Source: Gloeophyllum trabeum ATCC 11539
Lineage: Eukaryota > Basidiomycota > Agaricomycetes > Gloeophyllales > Gloeophyllaceae
DNA: 64,000 bases
Reading direction: 5' to 3'
Assembly: GCF_000344685.1 (NCBI RefSeq)
Contig: NW_006920419.1
Location: 972,876 to 1,036,875, forward strand
Part shown: positions 1-10,153 of the stretch, piece by piece
Layout: each line of letters begins with the position of its first letter
Position numbering within the stretch: the first letter of the stretch is position 1
Made by a program: the position numbers and the translations under genes
The notes under the pieces: generated by a model
Databases searched by the model: none
What the model saw: only the letters and a program-made list of their open reading frames with translations
Told to the model about the DNA's origin: nothing

Positions 1-897
1 ATACCCCCACCTGTCGTCGTAATCGCGGTAGTCATATCCCCGATCGCGCCTGTGGTAGTCGAAGTCAGCCGGCGGTGTCCGTCTGTAGTGTCCTCGAAGG
101 TCACGGTCGTACTCGCGAGGGTAGTACGAGGAACCCTCCAGCGGGTAGGACCTCTCAGGCTCGTAGTGGCGACTGGACCATCTCCGTCCTGGCTCTTCGA
201 CAGGTACGGGGGATGGGTCACGAACAGGGGTACGAGGACGGGGAAGTCGATGCTTCTCTTTGGGGGAATGGGGAGGGGAGACGGGGGACGGGGAGCGCTT
301 CTGAGAGGACGTAGAGGGGGTCGAGCGACTAGCGCTCCCTCCTACCTTGCGATCCGGTTTGTAATCGGTATGCTTTCTATCCACCTTGTCGTCATCCCAT
401 CTTCTTTCCTGCCTATCCCAATCATAATCGTCCCTCCTACCGTAATCCCAGTCCTCCTTCCGTGGGCGATAATAGGACCCAGCAGGCGGTGCATACGCGT
501 CCCGAGACCATCTATCTCGTGTTCTGTCGTAGCCAGGCTCCCAGTGGTCTGGACGACCCGTAGGTATCGCCCGAGGTTTAGTCAACCTTCGCTCGAGCTC
601 CTCAGCTTCCCGGATTCGCCTTTCATCTTCCTCGGAACGTTCGTACACCGCGGGTACCCTTGACTTCTGCGCGCTATCTCTGATACTAGACGGAGGTGGT
701 GGAGGAGCTGAAACTTTTGGCTTGAAAGGAAATGGTACTTTGGTCGCAGGAGGCGGGGGTGTTCGAGGCGACCGCTGTGACGCCGCCGGCGGCGTAACGT
801 CTGAATCGACCTCGCCTTCCTCAGGTGATGATATCGCTTGTTTCTTGTTAGGCCTCGTATCTTCTGGAGGTGTCGCAGTGCGTTTCGAAGGAGTCAT
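1..897 (-). CDS. N-terminal part of an Arg/Tyr/Asp-rich protein, truncated by the window edge
   Basis: The reverse strand is open without a stop for 299 codons from an ATG at 897 to the window edge, so this is the 5' part of a larger gene. The protein opens with MTPSKRTATPPEDTRPNKK, then an acidic SSPEEGEVDSD stretch, proline-rich runs, a charged EEDERRIREAEELERRLT helix, and a long segment rich in RD, RW, DY and YR pairs with SP sites (KRSPSPVSPPHSP). The composition resembles the disordered N-terminal arms of nuclear RNA-processing proteins or of CTK1/CDK12-type CTD kinases in basidiomycetes, but no catalytic domain is visible and this assignment is only a guess. It is divergent from ORC2, with about 430 bp between the two starts. 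Confidence 0.6.
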   Translation of the reverse strand, partial: MTPSKRTATPPEDTRPNKKQAISSPEEGEVDSDVTPPAASQRSPRTPPPPATKVPFPFKPKVSAPPPPPSSIRDSAQKSRVPAVYERSEEDERRIREAEELERRLTKPRAIPTGRPDHWEPGYDRTRDRWSRDAYAPPAGSYYRPRKEDWDYGRRDDYDWDRQERRWDDDKVDRKHTDYKPDRKVGGSASRSTPSTSSQKRSPSPVSPPHSPKEKHRLPRPRTPVRDPSPVPVEEPGRRWSSRHYEPERSYPLEGSSYYPREYDRDLRGHYRRTPPADFDYHRRDRGYDYRDYDDRWGY

Positions 898-1324
898 CGC
901 GGAGAATGTCGAGAACTGCGTGCAGACTGTCGTTCACAAAGCGGCGCGCCACTGCCAGTTATGGACGCGGTAAAATCGCGAGGGAAAAAGACCGGGATAC
1001 CCCCAATATTAGCACGCCTAGTCACTAACTTCCTGGCTGTGGTTAGAAGGAAGTCAGACGAGGTAGAGCTGAGGGAGGACGACAGCCAGACTGGAGGACA
1101 GGAAGGAGTGAGTAATTTAAGCCTGCGGTATCCTTATCCGGGTACCAAATAATTACGTAAATCATGATTACGGTAATGTCGCGGTTTAGACGCGTCGCGT
1201 TTTGAGTCTTGACTTGGAACTTATCCAGGTTATCCTGCCTCATCTCCTCCGGCGTTCTCTTCAACAAGCCCTGTCTTCCTTTTGAAGTTTGCCCATTTCA
1301 CCTCTTCGCAACGCCCTCATATAC

Positions 1325-2641
1325 ATGGATTTTAACTCTAATGAGGAAGATACCGTTGACCAGGAGATGGACTTCGAAGACGGCGTCCAGAGTATGGCGT
1401 CAACACCCAGGAAACGACGCTCGAGAGCTACTGCCTCCAATGACCTTGAAACCTCTCATAACATCATCGCCGATACGATGTTCGATGCGTTCTTTGTACA
1501 GGCCTCTAGGTCCTCGCGAACATCCGACCACGTCTTCTCACATCTAGTGGAACCTCTCAGCGCGGAAGAATACGTATCGGCTATAGCCTCTCTCCAGAAG
1601 GATAAATGCGACCCCGGCACCAGATACACCAGTCGGTTGAGTTCTCAGCACCCTGACTACTTCTCTCAATATCTCCGGGAGCTTGACGAGGGGTTCAATA
1701 TTCTGTTCTTCGGGTTCGGTTCCAAACGGGACGTTCTGAATAGGTTCGCCGTAGATGCTTGCTCGAAACGAGGACACGTTGTGGTCGTCAATGCGTTCCA
1801 GCCTAGCTTCACGCTCAAAGACATCCTTGCGTCGATCGAGAGTATTGCCGGCGTCACCTCCTCGCATTTGCCGTCGCAGACTATCGACGGGCAGTCCCGA
1901 CGCATCTGTGACTACTTCTCCTCCAAATCGAAGAGGCCTCTCTATCTCATCATACACAACATCGAGGCCCCGAGCTTGCGCACAGCAAAAGCACGATCAT
2001 GTCTGTCGATCTTATGCGGCTGTCCCGCCATCCGCGTAGCCGCCTCCGTGGACCACATCAACGTCCCACTTTTATGGTCATCCACGGAGTCTTCGACAAG
2101 GAAGCACGCCTCGTCTTCAGGAGTGACTCACCGCGGGTACGCATGGTTGTGGCATGACCTGACCACTCTCGCTGCGCACGACTTCGAACTGTCCTTATCT
2201 AACAGGTCCTCGATAACCGGGGCGTCAAGTTTCACTTCATCGTCTAGTGTTCGCCTGCAGCAAGACCAACTTACGAACGGTGTAGCTATGACTGAGACGG
2301 CTGCTCAGCATGTTCTAGCATCCGTCACTGAGAAGGCTCAGAAGTTGTTCACCCTGATAGCCACGATGCAGCTGAAAGCTATCGATGAAGCAGGCGATGC
2401 TCCAACCACAGCTGATTTGCAACAGTTCGCTCTCAGCTATGATACACTGTTCAACACCGCGCGGGATAACTTCATTGCTACGAATGATACGGCCCTGAGA
2501 TCCCTTCTAGGCGAATTCCGGGATCATGGTCTTGTCTTGTCATCAACGGTTGGCGGGCCTGGAGGTGGAGAGGTCCTGTGGATACCCTTGCGCAAGGAGA
2601 GGCTTTCCAAAGTGGTAGAAGCCTTGCAAACAAGCCCATGA
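1325..2641 (+). CDS. ORC2: Origin recognition complex subunit 2
   Basis: Single-exon gene of 438 codons. ORC2 is a core subunit of the six-part origin recognition complex that loads MCM helicases at replication origins in the nucleus. The diagnostic block is around residues 120-145, ELDEGFNILFFGFGSKRDVL, matching the ORC2 signature G(F/Y)N(I/V)LxxGxGSK. It is followed by the VNAFQP segment, a LYLIIHNIEAPSLR strand typical of ORC2, and a C-terminal winged-helix-like part (LRSLLGEFRDHGLVLSS). The first ATG of the frame is at 1289, but the ATG at 1325 gives the acidic start MDFNSNEED and is preferred. The N-terminal arm contains a basic PRKRRSRAT nuclear-localisation-like stretch. The protein is somewhat shorter than typical ORC2, mainly in the N-terminal arm. 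Confidence 0.9.
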   Translation: MDFNSNEEDTVDQEMDFEDGVQSMASTPRKRRSRATASNDLETSHNIIADTMFDAFFVQASRSSRTSDHVFSHLVEPLSAEEYVSAIASLQKDKCDPGTRYTSRLSSQHPDYFSQYLRELDEGFNILFFGFGSKRDVLNRFAVDACSKRGHVVVVNAFQPSFTLKDILASIESIAGVTSSHLPSQTIDGQSRRICDYFSSKSKRPLYLIIHNIEAPSLRTAKARSCLSILCGCPAIRVAASVDHINVPLLWSSTESSTRKHASSSGVTHRGYAWLWHDLTTLAAHDFELSLSNRSSITGASSFTSSSSVRLQQDQLTNGVAMTETAAQHVLASVTEKAQKLFTLIATMQLKAIDEAGDAPTTADLQQFALSYDTLFNTARDNFIATNDTALRSLLGEFRDHGLVLSSTVGGPGGGEVLWIPLRKERLSKVVEALQTSP

Positions 2642-3221
2642 ATCTTTTCCCGCTCGGCGAACGAACTGACGCCAATGTCGCACTTTCAAAGACCATGTTG
2701 TGCTAGCCCAGGCAGAGTTGAGGATCCTAATGGCATCCGAGAGGAGAGTTGTACACAGGCACTGACGGAATCGTCTGGGGCCAACACCATCGTCCTCTTC
2801 AAGCTGGAGGCTTGCGGCGTCATACGTAACTATCAGAGGTTGTACCCAAACCCGCGTGAGGCCCCTTTCATTTACCAGCGGAGGGGTGGCACCGTCTGCC
2901 TTCCTACGCCATTTTCACGTCATTGTAGATGCTGCGGCAAGCAAAATAAAAGCTTGAGTGGTGGAAATCCGTCAGAGCTCGAGTGCAGTTCCACCGCAAC
3001 GACGGGGTAGGGTTCTATAAATAGCGCAGGTACAAGGAGTGCGTCAGAGATTGGATGTCCAAATATAAATCAACAACCTACACCAGTGCCAGTGAACGTG
3101 ATGTCATGAATAGCGACTGGGATAAAGACCTTTCGCCACTGGTGACCATGAGCTCCCTCAATTGCTTCAGTTCCCCTTCCCAACCAGACCAGAGACGTAG
3201 CTCCCAGAAATTGAGTGCAAG
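2642..3221. other. Intergenic region between ORC2 and the PEP-mutase-like gene
   Basis: About 580 bp. An open frame at 2675-3010 has no recognisable family or signal. The only supported element is the TATA-like box at 3016-3023, belonging to the downstream gene. Confidence 0.5.
3016..3023 (+). promoter_or_regulatory. TATA-like box upstream of the PEP-mutase-like gene
   Basis: TATAAATA lies about 200 bp upstream of the chosen ATG at 3222. Distance and sequence suit a fungal core promoter; a transcription start has not been shown. Confidence 0.4.
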
Positions 3222-4322
3222 ATGCAGTCCAAAGCCGACCCGCCGAACATGCAGAAACATGACATGCCCAAGAGGCTGCGCCAGCTGCTGAAGGAGGCAC
3301 CAGACTGTCTCATCGGGCCAGGCGTGTTCGACGGTATCTCAGCGCACGTCGCCAACAGTGTCGGCTTTGACTACCTATACCTTGCGGGGAGCGGTGCAAC
3401 GGGAAGCTTCTGCGGAGAGGTCAGTCAGTCGCCAGACAAACGTACCTCGTCCTGATATTGTACCGCCTGGCAGCCGGACTTGTCCGTCATGACTGCAACA
3501 GAATTCGCCCAACTAGCGCGCATGATCGTCGAAGTGTCGGACGTCCCCGTCATCGCCGATGCAGACACCGGCTTCGGTGGGCCCCTCAACATAGCGCGCA
3601 CCATCGCGCTGTACGAGTCCGCCGGCGTCGCAGGCTGCCACATTGAGGACCAGACCTTCCCGAAGCGGTGCGGCCAGCTCGACGGAAAGGATGTCGTCGA
3701 CATCGACACCTACACCGAGCGCATCGCCGCCGCCGTGCGCGCACGGCGCAACCCGGACTTCGTCATCCTCGCAAGAACGGACGCGCGGAATGCGGCGCAG
3801 TTCGGCGGCCCGAACGCGGGGGAAGAGGCGTTCGAGGAGGGGATTAAGAGGCTCAAGGCCGCGTTGGATGCCGGTGCGGATGTGGCCTTCATGGAGAGCC
3901 CGAGGGGGAAAGACGAGTGTGCGCGCCTCGTAAAAGCTCTGGAAGGAAGGCCCGTCATGATAAACGTCCTCCCAGATGTGAGCGTCGTATTTATCCTACG
4001 AGTGTCTTCAAAGCTGACAGTGGTGTAATAGGGTCTTACCGGTAACCTGACCGTAAGGGACGTGAAAGAGCTCGGCTTCAGAATGTGCATGTTCCCGTGC
4101 ACAGGATTCATTCCCGCGATGCTGGCCATGCAGCGCTCATACAAGATGCTCAAGGAGGAGGGCTCGGACCTTAAGGCATGCGAGGGCCGCACCATCAAGA
4201 ACTTCTTCGAGCAGGTCGGGCTAAAGGCCGCTTTCGACTTCGATAACGACGTGAACCAGTTCATAAAGAATGATATACCTGGCAGCAAATACGAGAATCT
4301 ATCGTCCCATGATCTGTTTTAG
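3222..4322 (+). CDS. Isocitrate lyase / PEP mutase superfamily enzyme (oxaloacetate hydrolase- or methylisocitrate lyase-like)
   Basis: Three exons (3222-3419, 3474-3977, 4032-4322) with phase-0 introns of 54 nt each give 330 residues. The fold signature is clear: GPGVFDGISA near residue 30, ADADTGFGGP with the Mg-binding aspartates, IEDQTFPKRCGQ as the active-site loop, ILARTDARN and FMESPRG. Superfamily members cleave C-C or P-C bonds of 2-hydroxyacids; in white- and brown-rot fungi a close relative makes oxalate from oxaloacetate. The loop reads KRCGQ where isocitrate and methylisocitrate lyases have K(K/R)CGH, so a classical lyase role is uncertain. No organelle signal is obvious. Exact substrate is not decidable from sequence. 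Confidence 0.85.
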
Positions 4323-4846
4323 TGGCGCCCGAAGTAATGAAGGACGTTAGTCGCTGTGTATGTTATGTACTTCCGAGACTTGACATTTAGTCGCCGAGTG
4401 CGTGTAATTGCTTCGTGTGTATAGTAAGTCGAAGTAGACAGATCTCACACACCTGAAATCCGTCGACTAGATCTTGATCAAAGACCGCGTAAATGCATCA
4501 GGAGAGTCAAAAGTGGTGGGGTTTCGACGGAGAGACACAATCAGAATACGGGCCGGGGGAGAGGAAAAAGAGACAAGAGCATCCAAGAGCGTCCGTTTGT
4601 AAGTGGTTCACGGCTACTCCCGAGGAAGAGCCACAAATGACCGCATTTGGTAGTGGTACTGCCATAATAGGTGTACCTACATGCGCCAGAGAACTGATTG
4701 AATTTCGACTTCTCTCATGTAACTGTGAGATTGACTGTGCGCATGTTACTAGGGATGACTACCACGACACAACAACAACATCAGAGGTCGACGAGTAAAT
4801 TTGCGTAGCGTGAGCAAGGGACGAGTTAAAATAATGCCACTGATGA
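4323..4846. other. Intergenic region
   Basis: About 520 bp between the PEP-mutase-like gene and the 3' end of an HsbA-like gene. An open frame at 4493-4798 has no recognisable features. Nothing else is seen. Confidence 0.4.
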
Positions 4847-5683
4847 TCAATGTCGGACTTCCTCTTCGGAATCAGCTTCGTCAAGGAGAGGAACAGTTTC
4901 TGCCCAGACCTTGGTTAATGCATTCAACAGAAACAGAAGTACAAGCAGCGAACCACTGAAGCGCTGGGGAAGCCAAGCAGCGCGCTATTGATAGGTCCAG
5001 CGTAGCCAGATTGTTTGAAAACGCCATAGGAGCTGGTGAGCTGGGCGAATAGATCAGAATGTCTCGTACGGTGACAGGATCAAAAACATTTGAGAGGCAT
5101 ACATTTGAGAATAAATTTTCCTCGGTGGTCACTAGCTGTTCCTTGGCCACGAGAGGTCAATAAACTGGCACGACTCGGACTTCCCCACTAGCAGCAAGAG
5201 GGCGAACCTTAGTCAACGCGGCCACTATATCCCCAGACATTGTATTATCAAATGTCTTATAGTTCACCTGCGGGCTTCTCAGGGCACGCCTGAGTATCAA
5301 TAACAAGCAGGGAATACCATATTGATCTTGTCAGCGGCAGACGACGTCGTGTACACCAGCTCCTGCACTCTAGCCGCGTTCTCCTGCGGAATCCCTTGAG
5401 TAGTAAGCACACTGATACCCCGAAGAACAGTGTGTGTGTGCTGACTAACCAGCAGGCTACTTGCAGGGAGTCCAAGTCCGGCGCTTGTGTCGTCCAGTGC
5501 GTCGCTCAACTGCGCAGAAAGCTCAGTAATATTCTTAACGGTCGAGAGTACAAGCTTGGATGTCCATTCATAGTCTCCTTTGAGGGCTGAGACGACCACA
5601 AAGACAACCGGGACGGAGATGGCGAGTAAGGCAGCGGGGATGAGAACCAGTTTCACAGGCGTAAAGTGGGGATTCTTAGGCAT
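4847..5683 (-). CDS. HsbA-like family protein, divergent member with N-terminal membrane segment
   Basis: Hand-spliced six-exon model on the reverse strand, about 180 residues, with the same exon order as the copies at 8648-9501, 16137-16957 and 25392-26204. Recognisable equivalents are exon 3 (NYKTFDNTMSGDIVAALTK, cf. DPKPFTEEVSTEVVEVLTE), an 11-residue exon 4 (LVTTEENLFSN) and exon 5 (FKQSGYAGPINSALLGF). Unlike the other three, the start is MPKNPHFTPVKLVLIPAALL followed by a long hydrophobic stretch without an evident cleavage site, so it may be membrane-anchored. It ends in an acidic LLDEADSEEEVRH tail. First-intron position (in-frame 66 nt) is inferred from family comparison. HsbA of Aspergillus binds hydrophobic surfaces; function here is inference. 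Confidence 0.55.
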
Positions 5684-6195
5684 TTCTTGAACTATTCTTT
5701 CAATATCAGAGCCAGGTTATGGGTCCTGAGCCCACCCAGCAGTGGCAGATGTGGGATCAAGATGCTTTGGAGATAAAGAATGCGTCTTGCAAGGGTCATT
5801 CTGGCCTGTGGTACGCGGTAGGTATGCGGGGAAGCAATAAATGCCAAACTGGCTCGAAGGAGACCTTTCGTTAGAGAACCTCGTGTCACCTGTAGCCGAT
5901 TCCCTGCTGACCGCAAACGTTCCAACCGTTGAAGAGAGGGTTCCACCTTCGAAGCACGTCCCATGCGCATGCGTGCGCATGCGTGCCCGTGCGACGGCTG
6001 GCGGACGTCCCTCGTCCAGTACGATGGGGTGCCGAACTGACACTGGAGCAATCTTCGTCCCAAACTTGCATGAATCGCGGACGGCTGCGGTCAGAGTCAT
6101 TGAGCTTGGACGGCGCGATGGTGGCGTCCAGATAAGACGCCTCCCGCCACCGCGAAGTTTGACGTACCCATTTGGACAGAAGACCCAACACCACA
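5684..6195. other. Intergenic flank left of the inverted-arm element
   Basis: About 510 bp with overlapping open frames on both strands but no recognisable protein. A short alternating purine/pyrimidine GCATGCG run is at about 5965-5985. Confidence 0.4.
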
Positions 6196-6615
6196 CACGG
6201 CGGGCAAAGCAGGTGTCCTTTTTCCGGACGGCAGGAAAAAGGACACTATGTCCTTTCACGGCGACCATCAGTGGGTCAGGAAGTAAATCTGTCACGATTG
6301 CGTCATGGTCGTGACAATCGGTCACGCGGTCTGCTTTTATAATATGAAAAACCCTCGGACGCTCAGTTTTACAAAGCGAAGCATGCCATATGACCCGATA
6401 GGTGACTTTCCGTACGGTTGACCAGGAGTGTCAGGTCTATTTTGCATTTGCACTTCGCACTTGCGTTTGGCTGAGGGCACGCCGTGAGTTCGAATCCCGA
6501 TGAGAGCAACGGGCAAGGGGCCGTGGGAACATCCCGGATACTGCCGTACCCCTGTTGTCGCTGTGCTCGACGTTGCCCGACGCGTTGTCGACGCTGTTGT
6601 CGGCGACGTCGACGA
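6196..6615 (+). repeat. Left terminal inverted repeat
   Basis: Left arm, matching the reverse complement of 7729-8148. It includes GAGTTCGAATCCCGA near 6486-6500, which resembles the B box of RNA polymerase III promoters, after a GGCTGAGG stretch. Confidence 0.85.
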
Positions 6616-6715
6616 AGGTTGCGCTGAAACTCCCAAACAAATACTGAAAAAATTGTAATCCTTCTGAACAGGCATAGATTTGCAACTATTAGGGTGTAAA
6701 TGTCTAGACATGTTT

Positions 6716-7620
6716 NNNNNNNNNNNNNNNNNNNNNNNNNNNNNNNNNNNNNNNNNNNNNNNNNNNNNNNNNNNNNNNNNNNNNNNNNNNNNNNNNNNNN
6801 NNNNNNNNNNNNNNNNNNNNNNNNNNNNNNNNNNNNNNNNNNNNNNNNNNNNNNNNNNNNNNNNNNNNNNNNNNNNNNNNNNNNNNNNNNNNNNNNNNNN
6901 NNNNNNNNNNNNNNNNNNNNNNNNNNNNNNNNNNNNNNNNNNNNNNNNNNNNNNNNNNNNNNNNNNNNNNNNNNNNNNNNNNNNNNNNNNNNNNNNNNNN
7001 NNNNNNNNNNNNNNNNNNNNNNNNNNNNNNNNNNNNNNNNNNNNNNNNNNNNNNNNNNNNNNNNNNNNNNNNNNNNNNNNNNNNNNNNNNNNNNNNNNNN
7101 NNNNNNNNNNNNNNNNNNNNNNNNNNNNNNNNNNNNNNNNNNNNNNNNNNNNNNNNNNNNNNNNNNNNNNNNNNNNNNNNNNNNNNNNNNNNNNNNNNNN
7201 NNNNNNNNNNNNNNNNNNNNNNNNNNNNNNNNNNNNNNNNNNNNNNNNNNNNNNNNNNNNNNNNNNNNNNNNNNNNNNNNNNNNNNNNNNNNNNNNNNNN
7301 NNNNNNNNNNNNNNNNNNNNNNNNNNNNNNNNNNNNNNNNNNNNNNNNNNNNNNNNNNNNNNNNNNNNNNNNNNNNNNNNNNNNNNNNNNNNNNNNNNNN
7401 NNNNNNNNNNNNNNNNNNNNNNNNNNNNNNNNNNNNNNNNNNNNNNNNNNNNNNNNNNNNNNNNNNNNNNNNNNNNNNNNNNNNNNNNNNNNNNNNNNNN
7501 NNNNNNNNNNNNNNNNNNNNNNNNNNNNNNNNNNNNNNNNNNNNNNNNNNNNNNNNNNNNNNNNNNNNNNNNNNNNNNNNNNNNNNNNNNNNNNNNNNNN
7601 NNNNNNNNNNNNNNNNNNNN
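6716..7620. other. Assembly gap (905 Ns) inside the inverted-arm element
   Basis: Run of N. Long open frames spanning it are artefacts of translating N. Confidence 1.
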
Positions 7621-7728
7621 ATAGCTCCTCAAATGAACAGAATAATTGATATTAAATAGGTTGGTACAATAAGCTCAGAAGGAACCGATTTTTTCCGTGT
7701 ATTTTTAGGAATATTCATCGCTTAACAT

Positions 7729-8148
7729 TCGTCGACATCGCCGACAACAGCGTCGACAACGCGTCGGGCAACGTCGAGCACAGCGACAACAGGGGTACGG
7801 CAGTATCCGGGATGTTCCCACGGCCCCTTGCCCGTTGCTCTCATCGGGATTCGAACTCACGGCGTGCCCTCAGCCAAACGCAAGTGCGAAGTGCAAATGC
7901 AAAATAGACCTGACACTCCTGGTCAACCGTACGGAAAGTCACCTATCGGGTCATATGGCATGCTTCGCTTTGTAAAACTGAGCGTCCGAGGGTTTTTCAT
8001 ATTATAAAAGCAGACCGCGTGACCGATTGTCACGACCATGACGCAATCGTGACAGATTTACTTCCTGACCCACTGATGGTCGCCGTGAAAGGACATAGTG
8101 TCCTTTTTCCTGCCGTCCGGAAAAAGGACACCTGCTTTGCCCGCCGTG
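7729..8148 (-). repeat. Right terminal inverted repeat
   Basis: Right arm, near-perfect inverted copy of 6196-6615. Confidence 0.85.
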
Positions 8149-8647
8149 ACAGTTCAAACGTTCATTGCCGAATACAGGAATCCTGATATTTTTGTTCGAT
8201 ACCGTCCGTCATAGCGAGAACCTTGATTATACTTCTTGTCCGTAAAGCTGCTCATACTTTGAATGCTGTGATACTTATATAATCTCTCGATCTGTGCGAC
8301 TAGTACGACTAGTAATGCCTGGCTGCTGGCAGATAAACTCACTGACAAGCCAGAAGGTGTTACACCTCGGGCTGCCACAGTAACATGGTAAGTCGGATTG
8401 TCCGACGTGGCAAGGCGAACCCCAGCACTTTGAGAGGAGAATAATAACAATGCAAGTCCGAAAGTACCTCCAATACGCTCTTTCTTTCAGAGACTCTAAA
8501 TTTTGTATACACAGATTTCAGGTCTATGCCATCTACTTCGTGTATCGCGAGCGGTCACGCTTCAAGCCATTACATGCAGGTACAACGTTCGGCACGATGG
8601 CCATCTCCAGGGTGTTGAACCCAGGAGAAGGCGACATAAGGATCCGT
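8149..8647. other. Intergenic flank right of the inverted-arm element
   Basis: About 500 bp. A reverse-strand frame at 8154-8450 contains a hydrophobic stretch but no convincing start context, splice partner or family. Confidence 0.4.
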
Positions 8648-9501
8648 TCAGGAATAAGCTTCGATAGACCGCTCGAGAGTCACGTCCAACGAGTCCAATC
8701 CCTGGTTTGCCCGGGTCTTGTCACAAGGAATCGCCTCGATGATGTCGATAGCAAATGTCTAAACCGCGATGTAAGTACTAGTGTCTTTGTCTCTGAGTTG
8801 TGCTTGGGACATACATCAACGCCTTTTTCAATAGCGACCAGGGCCAGTCGGATCGGAGTCGCGAATCCAATAGGTGACAAGACACCGTGTTTTCCGATAA
8901 TCTGCGACACGACTAAGCCACCGCACTTGACAGACGAAGTCTATACACTTACCACGCTCAACAAAGCTTGATGAACACGCACGAACTAGGAGATCATGTC
9001 AACGCCATCAACATCCGTCAATCGAAGGTAAAGACTGACATCCAGTAAAGCGGTAACAATCGCTTCACATGCTTCGTGGGTGATCGCACGCTTCATCTGC
9101 GCCCGTCCCGTGATGACGTCGCGGGAGCTTGAGCCCTAAGTATCCATAACATCAACGACTGGAGACAACAAGGCGTATGGGCAAGATACGAACCGAACTT
9201 GCATGCGTGTCGGCAACAGCCCTAGTGACTGTAGCTACAATGTTCTGCAGCCCGTTTACAATCCGCTGCAAACGCCATAAAATATTAGACAATACAAGGT
9301 CGGAAATGGTCAGATGCAGCTCACCGGGGCGGCCGCAGTGGCGTTCAGGAAAGTGGTGGCCTGCACCGTCACCCTAAGCTCGGCTGAGAGCTGGGTGACG
9401 CGGTTCAGGTCAGAGATGATTGCCTCCGAGTTCTGCGCGAAGACACCGGACAGGGTGCCGAGGGCGCAGAGGCCGGCAGGCATGAGCGCGAAGAATTTCA
9501 T
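8648..9501 (-). CDS. HsbA-like small secreted protein
   Basis: Reverse-strand gene hand-spliced into six exons, about 180-190 residues. Exon 1 (9325-9501) encodes a signal peptide, MKFFALMPAGLCALGTLSGV with cleavage near FAQ, then NSEAIISDLNRVTQLSAELR. Later exons give IVNGLQNIVATVTRAV, EAIVTALLD, FVRVHQALLSV, IIGKHGVLSPIGFATPIRLA and SLDVTLERSIEAYS before the stop at 8648-8650. Every piece lines up with the copy at 16137-16957 at conserved phase-0 introns. The pattern (signal peptide, xAVIxxxxxVT, about 180 residues, helical) fits the hydrophobic surface-binding protein A family; assignment by eye. The acceptor of exon 3 is ambiguous between two AGs. A TATA-like TTATAA at 9580-9585 lies 80 bp upstream. 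Confidence 0.72.
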
Positions 9502-10153
9502 GGCGAGAGGAGGATGCTGGGTTGTGGCTCTGATCTCGCTGGAAAGCTCCGATGTCGAGACGTCCCCAGTACATGCTGCTTATAAACACCTTGGCTGCTG
9601 TAGGTGGTTAGCCAGGGCACTTGCCTAGAGAGGGTTCTAGCGGATGTGGAAGCGGCCAAGTGCGGTCCGTTAACGATTCACGATATCGCGACGACGGTGG
9701 CAGGCTACGGCAGCCATGTCGTAGTTTCCCGACTGCAATGCGCGAATCACCTAAGTCACCATACAAACGAGCCGACGTACGTATATCACGAAAGCTTGCT
9801 GCTGTGGCCTCTCAATCTCTGCCCCACGGTAGTACAACTTGAAGGCTATGGCACCTTCTTGGGTGGCGTACTTTCGCGGATCTCACCCACCGTAAGGTCA
9901 ATATTGAAGGCGAAGCAACGCAAAACCGCACGATACAGCCGGTGTAGCATTCGATAAAATGGTTCCTTTGTGCGCGGAAAGCATCCAGTGGCCAAGCAGT
10001 CGCTGACGGCCTGATACTGGCGCGAGGTCTCTGTTATACACATATTCTAGCATTGTATTTGATACACTATTCTGCGGGTAGTGATAATGCAATGCGTATT
10101 AGCATCCTGCTACCTCCGCCAGAGGGAAGCAGGTACGTACTAAGACGGCCCTT
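9502..10153. other. Intergenic region
   Basis: About 650 bp between the HsbA-like gene start and the 3' end of CIA1. Open frames here carry no family signal; only the TATA-like motif at 9580-9585 is supported. Confidence 0.4.

Larger units (their letters stand above)
6196..8148. mobile_element. DNA element with ~420-bp terminal inverted repeats, core hidden by a gap
   Basis: Sequence from 6196 to about 6615 is repeated in inverted orientation from 8148 back to about 7729, with very few differences. The outer ends read CACGGCGGGCAAAGC. The flanks carry ACA at 6193-6195 and ACA at 8149-8151, a possible 3-bp target duplication. The interior is AT-richer and interrupted by Ns at 6716-7620, so no transposase can be seen; the true length depends on the gap estimate. 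Superfamily is not assignable. It sits between two HsbA-like genes and does not interrupt a recognisable gene. Confidence 0.8.

Noticed and set aside
52..663. 203-codon forward open frame
   Set aside because: It is the antisense shadow of the reverse-strand Arg/Tyr/Asp-rich frame, which has the better composition and start.
5960..5990. GCATGCG alternating run as a possible Z-DNA or regulatory site
   Set aside because: Too short and isolated to support a function.
6337..7659. Long open frames across the first gap
   Set aside because: Most of their length is translated N; the rest is inverted-arm sequence present twice.
8154..8450. 98-codon reverse frame with a hydrophobic stretch
   Set aside because: No signal-peptide start, no splice partner matching the HsbA-like family, no known motif.
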